DNA of 38,053 bases, taken from Tolypothrix campylonemoides VB511288. GTDB lineage: Bacteria; Cyanobacteriota; Cyanobacteriia; Cyanobacteriales; Nostocaceae. The position numbers and the translations under genes are program-made. Below, in pieces: positions 6,736-14,786 of this stretch (position 1 is its first letter; every line of letters begins with the position of its first letter). The notes beneath the pieces are model-generated. The model was not told the origin of the DNA. It did not search any database and saw nothing but the letters and a program-made list of their open reading frames with translations. The stretch covers positions 63,145 to 101,197 of the forward strand of contig JXCB02000058.1 in the NCBI GenBank assembly GCA_000828075.3, written 5' to 3'.

Positions 6736-6758
6736 GGCTTCCACTTGTTTTTATTTTT

Positions 6759-7340
6759 TTACTTTTGTTCTAACCAAGCAACTAAATCAGAAAGTTCTGA
6801 AAAATCTAACAATGCTTCTGCTAAATTCTCTAACTGCTCAATAGATAATCCTCGAATCCTCGAAATCAATGATGAATCAATCTCACCAAAACGCCTATTA
6901 AGCAGCCGTAGGATCACACGTTCTTCCCCTTGTTTATTCCCTTGAAGCAAAATATCTTGATAAATCACCGACTCTTGCATAATATCCTCCCGGAAAAATT
7001 GACGAATTATGTCTTTCTCAAACCTCAATCCTGCTAAAATCTCCGTACACCCTGCAATATTCTGCCGCTCGTCTCTATCTGGAATTCTAGCCACTCTCTG
7101 TGCAACCTGCGCCAGCAATGCTTGAGGTGAGTCAGTTTGGGTTAAAGGAGCTAGAGGTAACAGTGCAGGATTATCAAGAAAGAATGCTGGATCTTGCTCC
7201 CACAGACGCGTAACCTGATAGCGGTGAATAGTCGTCTCGTCTACAAATTCCTCTGTGAAGGCGATTTCGTTACTTGTTTCTTGTAAGAAAATCACCACCT
7301 GCGTTATGGGGGTACGATATTGGCGCTTCAACCTTACAGA
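6759..7340 (-). pseudogene. Rpn-family nuclease/transposase-like gene, 5' end lost
   Basis: The protein (KRQYRTPITQVVIFLQETSN...) matches the middle and C-terminal parts of cyanobacterial Rpn-type proteins, PD-(D/E)XK nucleases linked to recombination, including the C-terminal segment LLNRRFGEIDSSLISRIRGL (DUF4351-like). About 190 residues remain against roughly 280-300 in the family; the N-terminal part with most of the nuclease site is missing. The reading frame stays open upstream of the nominal ATG at 7331 (SVRL) and meets the left inverted repeat of the IS982-like element at 7341. I could not find the missing 5' part beyond the right end of that element. The gene was therefore cut by insertion and later loss. 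Confidence 0.75.
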
Positions 7341-7359
7341 AACCTGAGTTCGACGTAAG
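7341..7359 (+). repeat. Left inverted repeat of the IS982-like element
   Basis: The 19 bp are perfectly complementary to 8979-8997. It directly abuts the truncated Rpn reading frame. Confidence 0.75.
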
Positions 7360-7489
7360 AAAAAGTCTGAAAACCAAGCAGAGTAAAGAGCGTAGCAACA
7401 TAAACTCCTTTGATATCATGTCAATAAGGTTTGATTAATGAAAATAACTAGCACGCATCAAATACTTTGATACTTAAAGGAAGTAAAAT

Positions 7490-8020
7490 GATTTTGTGAT
7501 GAATTCATTATCCGGATGAGTAGTAAAAAAGCGTTAAAGCAGGATCTGCGGGGAGGAAGACGTGAAAATGCTGGCAGGAAGCCAATTTGGAAGAATAAAG
7601 AGACAATTACAATCCGTGTGCCGAAATTAATTGCAACACAAGTGTTGGAGCTAGCCCACAGACTAGATTCTGGAGAAAATATTGAATTAGACACAGAATC
7701 AAAAACATCAAAAATTAATGAAATAATCACAAAATCTAATTTGACAACTCAAGAAAAGGAATATGATTTTGTGATGGATTCAAACTTAGAAGAAACTGAA
7801 ATAATTACAAAATCAATAACAACATCTAATTTACTCAATGATGAAATAATCACGAAATCAAAAACTTCTATAACAAGAGCTGTTGAAGTAGCCAAAAAAA
7901 TTCTCAAACATAAAAAGTCAGCACGAATATCGCTTGCCAAGCTAATTTCAAAGCTTTACTCATTAACTGTGTCTCCGGAAGATTTAAAATAAGCGCTATC
8001 TTTGTTTTTGTGATTATTTC
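7490..8020. promoter_or_regulatory. Six scattered copies of a TCACAAAATC-type motif
   Basis: GAAATAATCACAAAATC or near-identical copies occur forward at 7720, 7798 and 7843, and inverted at 7765 (GATTTTGTGATGGATTC) and 8004. A shorter inverted copy (GATTTTGTGAT) lies at 7490. They lie ahead of, inside and just after the DNA-binding gene, the last 28 bp before the transposase start. Forward copies encode EIITKS in the protein, but the inverted and noncoding copies show that the DNA motif itself recurs. Confidence 0.65.
7516..7992 (+). CDS. Ribbon-helix-helix-like DNA-binding protein within the IS
   Basis: This is a 158-residue protein. Its N-terminus (GGRRENAGRKPIWKNKETITIRVP...) is a basic tail and strand-helix pattern common in cyanobacterial ribbon-helix-helix-like proteins, with the putative domain at about 29-50. 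The middle has three EIITKS repeats (69-74, 95-100, 110-115), and the C-terminus is a lysine-rich helix (RAVEVAKKILKHKK). The repeats coincide with copies of a DNA motif spread through this part of the element. The gene is in the same direction as the transposase and 55 bp ahead of it, so it may repress or assist transposition; that is inference. It could also be a host gene captured between the IS ends. Confidence 0.65.
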   Translation: MSSKKALKQDLRGGRRENAGRKPIWKNKETITIRVPKLIATQVLELAHRLDSGENIELDTESKTSKINEIITKSNLTTQEKEYDFVMDSNLEETEIITKSITTSNLLNDEIITKSKTSITRAVEVAKKILKHKKSARISLAKLISKLYSLTVSPEDLK

Positions 8021-8047
8021 AAATATAAGGAGGTATTTAAAAAAATT

Positions 8048-8974
8048 ATGGAAATGGAATTAGAGAAACTGTTTTGTGATGTGGATGACTTTTGTCAAAA
8101 ATTTGAAACAATTTGGCGACAAGAATTACTATCTAATGGAGACCGAAAGCGTAACAGAAAATTAACTTTATGTTTGAGTGAAGTGATGACAATAATTATT
8201 TATTTTCATCAATCCTCCTATAGAAACTTTAAAGATTACTATATTAAACACGTCTGTAATTTTTTTAGAAAATATTTCCCAAAACTTGTCAGCTACAACC
8301 GTTTTGTAGAATTGAAGAAAAACGCGTTAATCCCCCTCTGCTGGTATCTCCATCTACGTCGTGGACAAAATACTGGTATTAATTTTATTGATTCAACTTC
8401 CATAGAAATTTGCTTAACTCAAAGAGCTAAGCGTAATCGCGTTTTTAAAGGTTTTGCTAATTGGGGGAAAAATTCTCTTGGTTGGTACTTTGGTTTTAAA
8501 TTACATCTTATAATCAACGACCAAGGTGAGTTGATGTCTTTTCTGATAACTCCTGCTAATATTGATGACCGTAAACCCGTACCAAAAATGACAAAAAATT
8601 TATTAGGTAAACTTTTTGGTGATAGAGGTTATATTTCTCAAAAATTATTTCAACAACTTTTAGAGCAAAATCTTCAACTTATTACAACTGTTAAAAAAAA
8701 TATGAAAAATCGTTTGATGCCTTTAATAGATAAAATCTTGTTGAGAAAACGTTCTCTCATAGAAACAGTCAATGATCAATTAAAAAATATCTCCCAAATA
8801 GAACATACTCGCCACCGCAGTGTATCCAATTTTCTGGTCAATATTCTTGCGGGTCTAATTGCTTATACCTACCAAAACAAAAAACCTTCATTAAATCTAA
8901 CAACAAAAGATTTAGCAACATTGCCAGAGGCGAACTTCTTACATTCTCAAGCTTTAGGGCTTGTTGTGGCCTAA
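8048..8974 (+). CDS. IS982 family transposase
   Basis: This 308-residue DDE transposase appears intact. The catalytic triad reads D115 (NFIDSTSIE), D192 (LFGDRGYIS) and E239 (SLIETVNDQLK). The signature after the Glu (QIEHTRHRSVSNFLVNILAGLIAY) is typical of IS982. A strong ribosome site (AAGGAGGT, 8028-8035) precedes the ATG. It cuts and pastes the element through the terminal inverted repeats. Full length and all catalytic residues present suggest it may still be active. Confidence 0.92.
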   Translation: MEMELEKLFCDVDDFCQKFETIWRQELLSNGDRKRNRKLTLCLSEVMTIIIYFHQSSYRNFKDYYIKHVCNFFRKYFPKLVSYNRFVELKKNALIPLCWYLHLRRGQNTGINFIDSTSIEICLTQRAKRNRVFKGFANWGKNSLGWYFGFKLHLIINDQGELMSFLITPANIDDRKPVPKMTKNLLGKLFGDRGYISQKLFQQLLEQNLQLITTVKKNMKNRLMPLIDKILLRKRSLIETVNDQLKNISQIEHTRHRSVSNFLVNILAGLIAYTYQNKKPSLNLTTKDLATLPEANFLHSQALGLVVA

Positions 8975-8978
8975 CTCG

Positions 8979-8997
8979 CTTACGTCGAACTCAGGTT
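8979..8997 (-). repeat. Right inverted repeat of the IS982-like element
   Basis: Perfect complement of 7341-7359, starting 4 bp after the transposase stop codon. Confidence 0.75.
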
Positions 8998-9675
8998 GTG
9001 AGAAGATGCAGCGAACAAAGAGCGATGTCATTCGAGAGATGGTTCGCTCGCTCAAAAAGTGTTTAGATAACACCTAAAGTTGCCGGAGTATTTTGGCACC
9101 CATACCTAGAACGTTAGTCCAGTCAAAGGAGTTGACAGAATGCGCACTTTATGGTGGTGCTGAAAAGTGAGCTGAAGTTTGTTTGGTGGAGTGTATTAAT
9201 GCGATCGCTAGTTTGGAATCTGCCGATTGAACTGTCCTAATATTTACACGTTAACAAAAGTTTGGTTTTGTGTATTACAGCCCTTATCCTTATGATTAGA
9301 CCACAAATCGTAGGGTGGGCATTACCCGTAAAACCCCATATGGTAAACATTTGAGATATTGGTGAGCAATACCCACCTGAAAGAAAACCGCTGTAAGCCG
9401 TAGTACACAAGACATAAATCACCTCAACTTTAGTAGGGTTTGGAACCTAGAGGACATAAGTCCCTATAGCTGCATTCTTAATAGGTGTCAGTAAAATCAA
9501 CTTACGCACTTAGGGCTTACGCACTTTACAAATAGACTTTAAATGAATTAACGCGCAAGGTGTCATTACTACTTATAAACAGTGATACTTAGCACAACTC
9601 AAATAATACAAACTTGCAAAAGAAAAATTGACCCTTGCGATCGCAAAGCCGTGTTCCTTAAACTTCTTCATATGA
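8998..9675. other. Gene-free stretch with small dispersed repeats
   Basis: No supported gene. It holds a common cyanobacterial intergenic motif around 9312-9377 (GTAGGGTGGGCATTACCC, then an imperfect inverted copy GAGCAATACCCACC) and a doubled CTTACGCACTT (9501-9511, 9516-9526). A short sequence at 9491-9511 recurs near 13869-13889 on the far side of the WD40 gene. Confidence 0.5.
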
Positions 9676-10209
9676 ATGCATAAATCCGCACATCCTGCAG
9701 ATATGAGTACTAATCTAGTTGCTGCCGTAAACAATAATGACCTTGAATTGGCGAAAAAATTAATTGAAAACGGTGCAGACGTTAATCAAACAGACAGCAG
9801 TGGAAATAGCCTCTTGATTGTCAGTTCTGCTAACGGTCAATCTGAAATGGTCAAGCTACTCCTTGACTCTGGGGCTGATATTGACGCGGTAGACTCAAGT
9901 ATGAAAGCCACTGCACTCCACGCTGCTGCTTATCTAAGGCATCCGGAGGTGATGAAAATTCTGATTGAGTATGGTATTAATATAGATGCTCAAGGTCCTT
10001 ACAACGGATATACTGCTTTACACGATGCAGTTTGGCAAAACAATGTTGAAGGAGTTAGGCTCCTCGTCAATGCAGGTGCCCGATTAGACATCAAAGGCAA
10101 GAAAGGAAATACCCCCTTAGATCTTGCCAAAAAAAGTGGGCATAAAGAAATTGTTACCATCCTTTCTGGAGCGATCCCTTTAGTTAGTCATAGCTCCCAA
10201 AGCTTTTAG
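9676..10209 (+). CDS. Ankyrin-repeat protein
   Basis: This protein of about 177 residues has four to five ankyrin repeats. Clear units are DLELAKKLIENGADVNQTD, SEMVKLLLDSGADIDAVD, PEVMKILIEYGINIDAQG and VEGVRLLVNAGARLDIKG, then a capping NTPLDLAKKSGHKEIVTIL. Ankyrin arrays bind other proteins, so it is probably cytoplasmic with no enzymatic activity. Start at 9676 or the in-frame ATG at 9703 (MSTNLV); neither has a good ribosome site. Its last 30 bp overlap the end of the convergent NB-ARC/WD40 gene, so the two transcripts are complementary at their 3' ends. A partnership with that protein is possible but not shown. Confidence 0.9.
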   Translation: MHKSAHPADMSTNLVAAVNNNDLELAKKLIENGADVNQTDSSGNSLLIVSSANGQSEMVKLLLDSGADIDAVDSSMKATALHAAAYLRHPEVMKILIEYGINIDAQGPYNGYTALHDAVWQNNVEGVRLLVNAGARLDIKGKKGNTPLDLAKKSGHKEIVTILSGAIPLVSHSSQSF

Positions 10210-13200
10210 AGAAGTGATACTTGCTTGCGTTAAACTTGTCACGCCAGTAATGTTCATTCCCTCATAAGGTCTTTCGTTTCTGAAAGTTTTTAGGCACTCA
10301 CCCGTCAAAACATCCCACAACTTAACTGTCCCATCTTCACTGCCACTAAGTAAATTTAGACCATCCGGACTAAAAGCAATTGACCTTATCCAGTGGGTAT
10401 GACCCTGTAAAGTTTTGAGACATTGACCTGTGCCAATATCCCACAATTTTACCATTTGGTCTACGCTACCGCTGGCGAGGATATTACCTTCAGGACTAAA
10501 GGCAAGTGACAATATCCAACTCGTATGTCCTAAGAAAGTTTTGAGACATTGGTCGGTGCTAAAATCCCAGAGTCTCACAGTTTTATCTTTACTGCCACTA
10601 ACTAGAGTCCTACCTTCAGGACTGAAAGCAACTGACAATACCCAACCGCTATGTCCCGATAAGGTTTTCAAAACTTGACCTGTGCTGACATTCCACAAAC
10701 TCACAGTTTGGTCATCACAGCCACTAGCCAGGATATTACCTTCAGGACTAAAGCCAACTGACCATACCCCATGACTATGTTCCAAAGTTCTCAAAACTTC
10801 ACCAGTGTTAACATCCCATAATCTCACAGTTTGGTCATCACAGCCACTTGCTAGGATATTACCTTCAGGAGCAAAGGCGACTGATTTTATCCAACCAGTA
10901 TGTCCTTGCAAAATTTTACAGCATTGGTTAGTGCTGGTATCCCACAACCTCACTACCTGGTCGTAACTGCCCGTCGCCAAGATGTTACTGTCAGGACTGA
11001 AGGCAACGGTTAGTACTCGGTTAGCATGTCCCTGCAAAGTTTTGTTACACTGACCAGTGTTGGCATCCCAACAGCGTACGGTTTGGTCGTCACTGCTGCT
11101 GACAAAGGTTTTACCTCCAGGAGCAAAGGCAACAGACATTACCCCATTACTGTATCCTTGCAAGATTTTTATGGTCTGACCAGTGCAGACATCCCAAACC
11201 CTTACAGTTTGGTCATCACTGGCACTTGCAAGGATATTACCTTCAGGACTGAAAGCAACTGACCAGATTCTATCAGTATGTCCCTGCAAAGTTCTGAGGC
11301 ATTCACCACTGCTGGCATCCCAAAGCTTCACAGTTTGGTCATCACTACCGCTAGCCAGAATTTTATCTTTAGGAGCAAAAGTGACTGACCTTACCCGGTT
11401 ACTATGTCCCCGCAAAGTTCTGAGGCATTTATCGCTGCTGGCATCCCAAAACTTCACAGTTTGGTCGTCACTGCCACTTGCTAGGGTTTTGCCATCGGGA
11501 CTGAAGGTTACTGACCAAACCCAACCAATATGCCCCTTCAAAATTTTGTAGCATTGACCCGTGCTGATATTCCATAGCCTCACGGTTTCGTCACTACTAG
11601 CACTGGCTAAGGTCTTACCTTGAGGACTAAAAGCAACTGACAGTACCCGACTACTATGTCCCTGCAAAATTTTGTGGCACTTACTGGTGTTGACATTCCA
11701 CAAACTCACCGTTTGGTCATCGCTACCACAAGCTAAGATATTACCTCTAGGACTGAAGGCAACGGCTTGTACCTGCTTATCATGTCCGCTCAAACTTTTC
11801 AGGCATTCACTGCTGCTCGTGTCCCACAACTTCACATTCTGGTCAGTACCCCCGCTACCTATAATACTGCCATCCGGACTGAAGGCGATCGCTCGAACCC
11901 AACTGATGTGTCCAAGACATGTCAAAAATTGTTCACTATCAGCAAAATCTCGCCATAAGCTAATTTTACCATTAGCGTCACTCGTCGCCAAACTTTTTCC
12001 ATTGGGACTGAATGCTACAGCAGAAATTCTACTAAAGTTTTTAGTAAAAACCGACTTGGATAAATTAGCGTTTTGGAAATTAACTTCAGGTAAATTTACA
12101 AAGCGCATATCTGCTTGCCAAACGCTCAAATTAGAAAAATCATACCCTCTTAAATTAGTATGAAGCTGACAAAACAGGTTAAAAATATTCCCACCTGTAT
12201 AGCCAGGTTCCTGCGGAGATTCTTCTTGCAGTTTTGCTAAAATTTGAATTAGCTGTTCTTCAAGTTTTTTTTGCGTTTTAAAGATAGTAAGCAGTTCATC
12301 AATAACTGGTTTGAGGATAAAATCTATTTGAGCAACTCTAGCGTATTCTTTAGACTGAGCCTTGCTTAAAGCATAATACCTAAGAAATACAATTTCCCCG
12401 GTGGCAATCTCTTCACAAACTTGCTTTATTAATTTGTTAGTCACATATTCTATTAATACAAGTTCTAGCGTGAAGAGTAGGGCGCTTTTCTCTACTTGTG
12501 TAGGCGTAGCTTTGTAGATGAGACTTCTCCGCACCAGAGACTCCAAAGCCTCTACTAATCTGTGTGGTGTTCCTGGTGATACAATATCTTCTCGCAATTG
12601 GGAGAGGGTAATCGGCTCACGATTAATTGCCAGCCAGTACATAACTTCACGCTCTAAATCCGACAAGCGCTCCTCCTGCTCCTCTAAAAGAGCGCTAATA
12701 TCACCAAAAACTGCTATTTTTTGGTTTAAAAACTCAGAAATGTTACCATTAAAGACATCTTGAATGGTCGTCGCAACTATCTTCAAAGCTAATGGATTGC
12801 CAGAATAGCGCTCAATCAGTGCTTTCTTTTTGGAATCTTCGGCCGACAGACCTTTAAAGTGAAAAATTCTTTTTGCTTCCTCCTCAGAAAGACCTCTCAG
12901 TTGTAATGAGCGAACAGGTAGTGCTTCTCCTTCGAGTGACGCTACATCTTTCGGTTTTTCCCGAGAAGTCAGCAGCAAGCAGCTAATATGAAGCGCTTGT
13001 CCCACCCGTTTTATGAGTTGACCATAATCCGAATACTCTTCTCGATAGCTTCCAGCAATAGCACCACTTTGCAGAATGGTGTCAGCGTTATCGAGTATAA
13101 TCAGACAGCGGTGTTGTCGCATATAATCAATTAGGCGCGAGATTCTGCGGTCTACGCTGTTTGGTAAATCAGTTTCTAAAACCTGGGTGTCAGAGAAAAA

Positions 13201-13758
13201 TTGAATCAAGTTAGCCAAAAGCTCGAAAAGTGGGGGAGCATTGTAGAGCGATCGCCAAATAACATACTCAAATCGCCCCTGAATTTCATGGACTAGCTTA
13301 GCAGCAAGAGAGGTTTTACCGATGCCCCCCATTCCCAACAGCGCTACAACTCGGCAGTGCTCCTGAAGGAGCCATTGCTCCAAGAGAGCCAGTTCTGTTG
13401 TGCGTCCATAAAAAATTGAGACACAAACTTCTTCTTCCCAATCAATGCGCTTGGGGGTCTTCAAGCCTTGAAGTCTCTCCCAATTGGGATCGCTCTTTGT
13501 ATAGTCGCTTTTACTCAATTCTAAATTAAACGCGATAAACAAACGAACAAGCGTTTGTTTGTCTACCCCTTCAGAGCGAGCCAGTACCTTCGCCACTGTA
13601 TTCGGAGTTAATCCAGCGCGTTCACTTATTTCTTCCAAGGTGTACTTACGGCTTGAATTTTCGCGAAATTCCCATTCAAGTTTTCCCTTCTGAAGCTTTT
13701 CCCAGCCTGAGAGAGTAAGTATAACGCCACGACTCCGTTTTGGATTGTGCGGATTCAT
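10180..13758 (-). CDS. HTH/NB-ARC/WD40 STAND protein
   Basis: This 1192-residue multidomain protein begins with a helix-turn-helix-like region (about 38-62: TLEEISERAGLTPNTVAKVL). An NB-ARC NTPase follows, with Walker A GMGGIGKTS (142-150), Walker B LIILDNAD (219-226) and GNPLALK near 330. A helical region and a short pentapeptide-like stretch (FSNLSVWQADMRFVNLPEV) come next. Fourteen WD40 repeats of about 42 residues run from about 575 to 1162, enough for two seven-bladed propellers. STAND proteins bind a ligand through the repeats, then oligomerise using ATP or ADP exchange. Such proteins are frequent in filamentous cyanobacteria; ligand and output are unknown. There is no N-terminal effector enzyme, so the HTH may be the output. 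Repeats 10 and 11 share SPEGNILASGCDDQTV or nearly so, indicating recent homogenisation. Confidence 0.95.
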   Translation of the reverse strand: MNPHNPKRSRGVILTLSGWEKLQKGKLEWEFRENSSRKYTLEEISERAGLTPNTVAKVLARSEGVDKQTLVRLFIAFNLELSKSDYTKSDPNWERLQGLKTPKRIDWEEEVCVSIFYGRTTELALLEQWLLQEHCRVVALLGMGGIGKTSLAAKLVHEIQGRFEYVIWRSLYNAPPLFELLANLIQFFSDTQVLETDLPNSVDRRISRLIDYMRQHRCLIILDNADTILQSGAIAGSYREEYSDYGQLIKRVGQALHISCLLLTSREKPKDVASLEGEALPVRSLQLRGLSEEEAKRIFHFKGLSAEDSKKKALIERYSGNPLALKIVATTIQDVFNGNISEFLNQKIAVFGDISALLEEQEERLSDLEREVMYWLAINREPITLSQLREDIVSPGTPHRLVEALESLVRRSLIYKATPTQVEKSALLFTLELVLIEYVTNKLIKQVCEEIATGEIVFLRYYALSKAQSKEYARVAQIDFILKPVIDELLTIFKTQKKLEEQLIQILAKLQEESPQEPGYTGGNIFNLFCQLHTNLRGYDFSNLSVWQADMRFVNLPEVNFQNANLSKSVFTKNFSRISAVAFSPNGKSLATSDANGKISLWRDFADSEQFLTCLGHISWVRAIAFSPDGSIIGSGGTDQNVKLWDTSSSECLKSLSGHDKQVQAVAFSPRGNILACGSDDQTVSLWNVNTSKCHKILQGHSSRVLSVAFSPQGKTLASASSDETVRLWNISTGQCYKILKGHIGWVWSVTFSPDGKTLASGSDDQTVKFWDASSDKCLRTLRGHSNRVRSVTFAPKDKILASGSDDQTVKLWDASSGECLRTLQGHTDRIWSVAFSPEGNILASASDDQTVRVWDVCTGQTIKILQGYSNGVMSVAFAPGGKTFVSSSDDQTVRCWDANTGQCNKTLQGHANRVLTVAFSPDSNILATGSYDQVVRLWDTSTNQCCKILQGHTGWIKSVAFAPEGNILASGCDDQTVRLWDVNTGEVLRTLEHSHGVWSVGFSPEGNILASGCDDQTVSLWNVSTGQVLKTLSGHSGWVLSVAFSPEGRTLVSGSKDKTVRLWDFSTDQCLKTFLGHTSWILSLAFSPEGNILASGSVDQMVKLWDIGTGQCLKTLQGHTHWIRSIAFSPDGLNLLSGSEDGTVKLWDVLTGECLKTFRNERPYEGMNITGVTSLTQASITSLKALGAMTN

Positions 13759-14176
13759 AAATTCTAGAATTGACGACTTGACATTAGTATCAAATTGTGA
13801 ATTAAAAACTTTTTTGCTGAACGAAAGTTAAACTTGTTTGCTTTCCTTTTATTTTTTTATAGGTATAAGCAAAATCAACTCATGCACTTTTGGGATGTCC
13901 ATGGGAAACAATACCAGCAAATTGCCAACTTTTTGGACAGCTGGGGCTATACAAACAGCCCTCGTCGCTCGATCACTATTGTCTTATATAGCAGTGGCAC
14001 TAGTGAAGGCAATCGCATTTAAGCACAATTGCCTGATGCGACTTGGTATGGGGATGCTCCCGGCTTCTCGGTCGCCAGTCCAAGGCGCTTTCATCCCACT
14101 TGTCCTCGATTACACCTAAAATAACGCTGGAGCGAGGTCAACCCCTTCTCCTATCGGAGACGCTACGCGAACGGGG

Positions 14177-14211
14177 AATTCAAAATTCAAAATTCAAAAT
14201 TCAAAATTGAA
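14177..14211. repeat. Heptamer tandem repeat (AATTCAA)
   Basis: Four perfect AATTCAA units and one variant (AATTGAA) lie end to end. This is a typical STRR of heterocystous cyanobacteria. Confidence 0.85.
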
Positions 14212-14319
14212 GACCCCACGGATGAATCCGGGGGCTTGAATAATGTTGCTGGGCATTTTTTCCTGTCCATACCATAAGTTGGGGGCTTGTATCCTTTTCT
14301 TTTTCGGTCACGCCCAGAA

Positions 14320-14358
14320 GTATGTCTGTCAAAAAATAAAATGAATTGACAGACATAC
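14320..14358. repeat. Perfect inverted repeat, 13-bp arms
   Basis: GTATGTCTGTCAA (14320-14332) and its exact complement (14346-14358) flank a 13-nt A/T-rich loop. There is no T-run, so it is not a plain terminator. Its position ahead of a conjugation-type operon makes an oriT or operator function possible, but unproven. Confidence 0.7.
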
Positions 14359-14573
14359 GTCATTTATGTCGGAGTCAGCCGAGGATGTGGCGTGAATCTG
14401 CGGCGCGACTGCAGAGGGTTCAACTCAAAGAAGTGCTTTGTCGAAGCGGATGATTGCTCCTAAGTTTAACTTCTATTTTCTATCTGTTGATAGAGTGCAA
14501 AAGTTTTCAGTAAATTTACTAGCTCATAAATTATATACTAATAGAATTGATAATTCTTAAAATTTTTTGTTAC

Positions 14574-14585
14574 ATCTACGTAGAT
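14574..14585. promoter_or_regulatory. 12-bp palindrome upstream of the secretion operon
   Basis: ATCTAC/GTAGAT is a perfect palindrome about 200 bp ahead of the first secretion gene, in AT-rich DNA. It is a candidate operator. Confidence 0.35.
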
Positions 14586-14599
14586 TTCGAGTGCTATCT

Positions 14600-14622
14600 A
14601 GCCTTGGAAGGGCTGCTTTTTA
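14600..14622 (+). terminator. Possible small terminator in the leader of the secretion operon
   Basis: A short stem AGCCTT/AGGGCT (one G-U pair) with a 3-nt loop is followed by GCTTTTTAT. It could end a short upstream transcript or attenuate the operon. Confidence 0.35.
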
Positions 14623-14786
14623 TCCAAAACCCTTAAGAATTATTTAATAATTACCTTAATTTAAAGACTGGAAGTCTGTTGCTGACCTCTAACAATGGTT
14701 TGATGGGAGTTCTGGTGACAAAAGGTTAACACAGATATAGCAAACTTTGTTGTCAGCTCTCTTTTGCAGAGAAAGGTGTTTTTCCG

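Larger units (their letters stand above)
7341..8997 (+). mobile_element. IS982-like insertion sequence with an accessory gene
   Basis: Perfect 19-bp inverted repeats (AACCTGAGTTCGACGTAAG at 7341-7359; its complement at 8979-8997) bound a DDE transposase of the IS982 family. The transposase stop lies 4 bp from the right repeat, as expected. The left repeat is about 700 bp from the transposase start rather than tens of bp, so the element is 1.66 kb instead of the usual 1.0-1.2 kb and includes a DNA-binding protein gene. No target-site duplication is visible. Confidence 0.75.
13759..14786. other. Gene-poor 1-kb region upstream of the secretion operon
   Basis: Short open frames at 13834-14119 have no recognisable protein character. 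The region holds a small dispersed repeat (GGAGACGCTACGCGAACG, near 14155-14173), a heptamer array, a bulged hairpin CCCC(A)CGGAT/ATCCGGGGG at 14214-14234 of the kind left by IS200/IS605-type ends, and the inverted repeat and palindrome listed separately. The promoter of the secretion operon should lie in its last few hundred bases. Confidence 0.6.

Noticed and set aside
6319-6945. Several short frames between array 2 and the Rpn-like gene
   Set aside because: They overlap inverted repeats, a dispersed repeat, a terminator and the Rpn-like gene on the other strand.
9237-9422. Leftward 61-residue frame
   Set aside because: It covers a common cyanobacterial intergenic repeat.
10430-12163. Rightward frames opposite the WD40 repeats
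   Set aside because: They are shadows of the repeated coding sequence and repeat with the same period.
13834-14119. Two overlapping frames of 62 and 93 residues
   Set aside because: Composition is not protein-like, no ribosome site, and they cross dispersed-repeat DNA. A decayed transposase cannot be excluded but no motif supports it.
14320-14372. Resemblance to ends of Tn7-like CRISPR-associated transposons (TGACAGA/ATGTC phrases)
   Set aside because: Only a few short phrases agree, there is no array of end repeats, and no tnsB/tnsC/tniQ or Cas12k gene is present.
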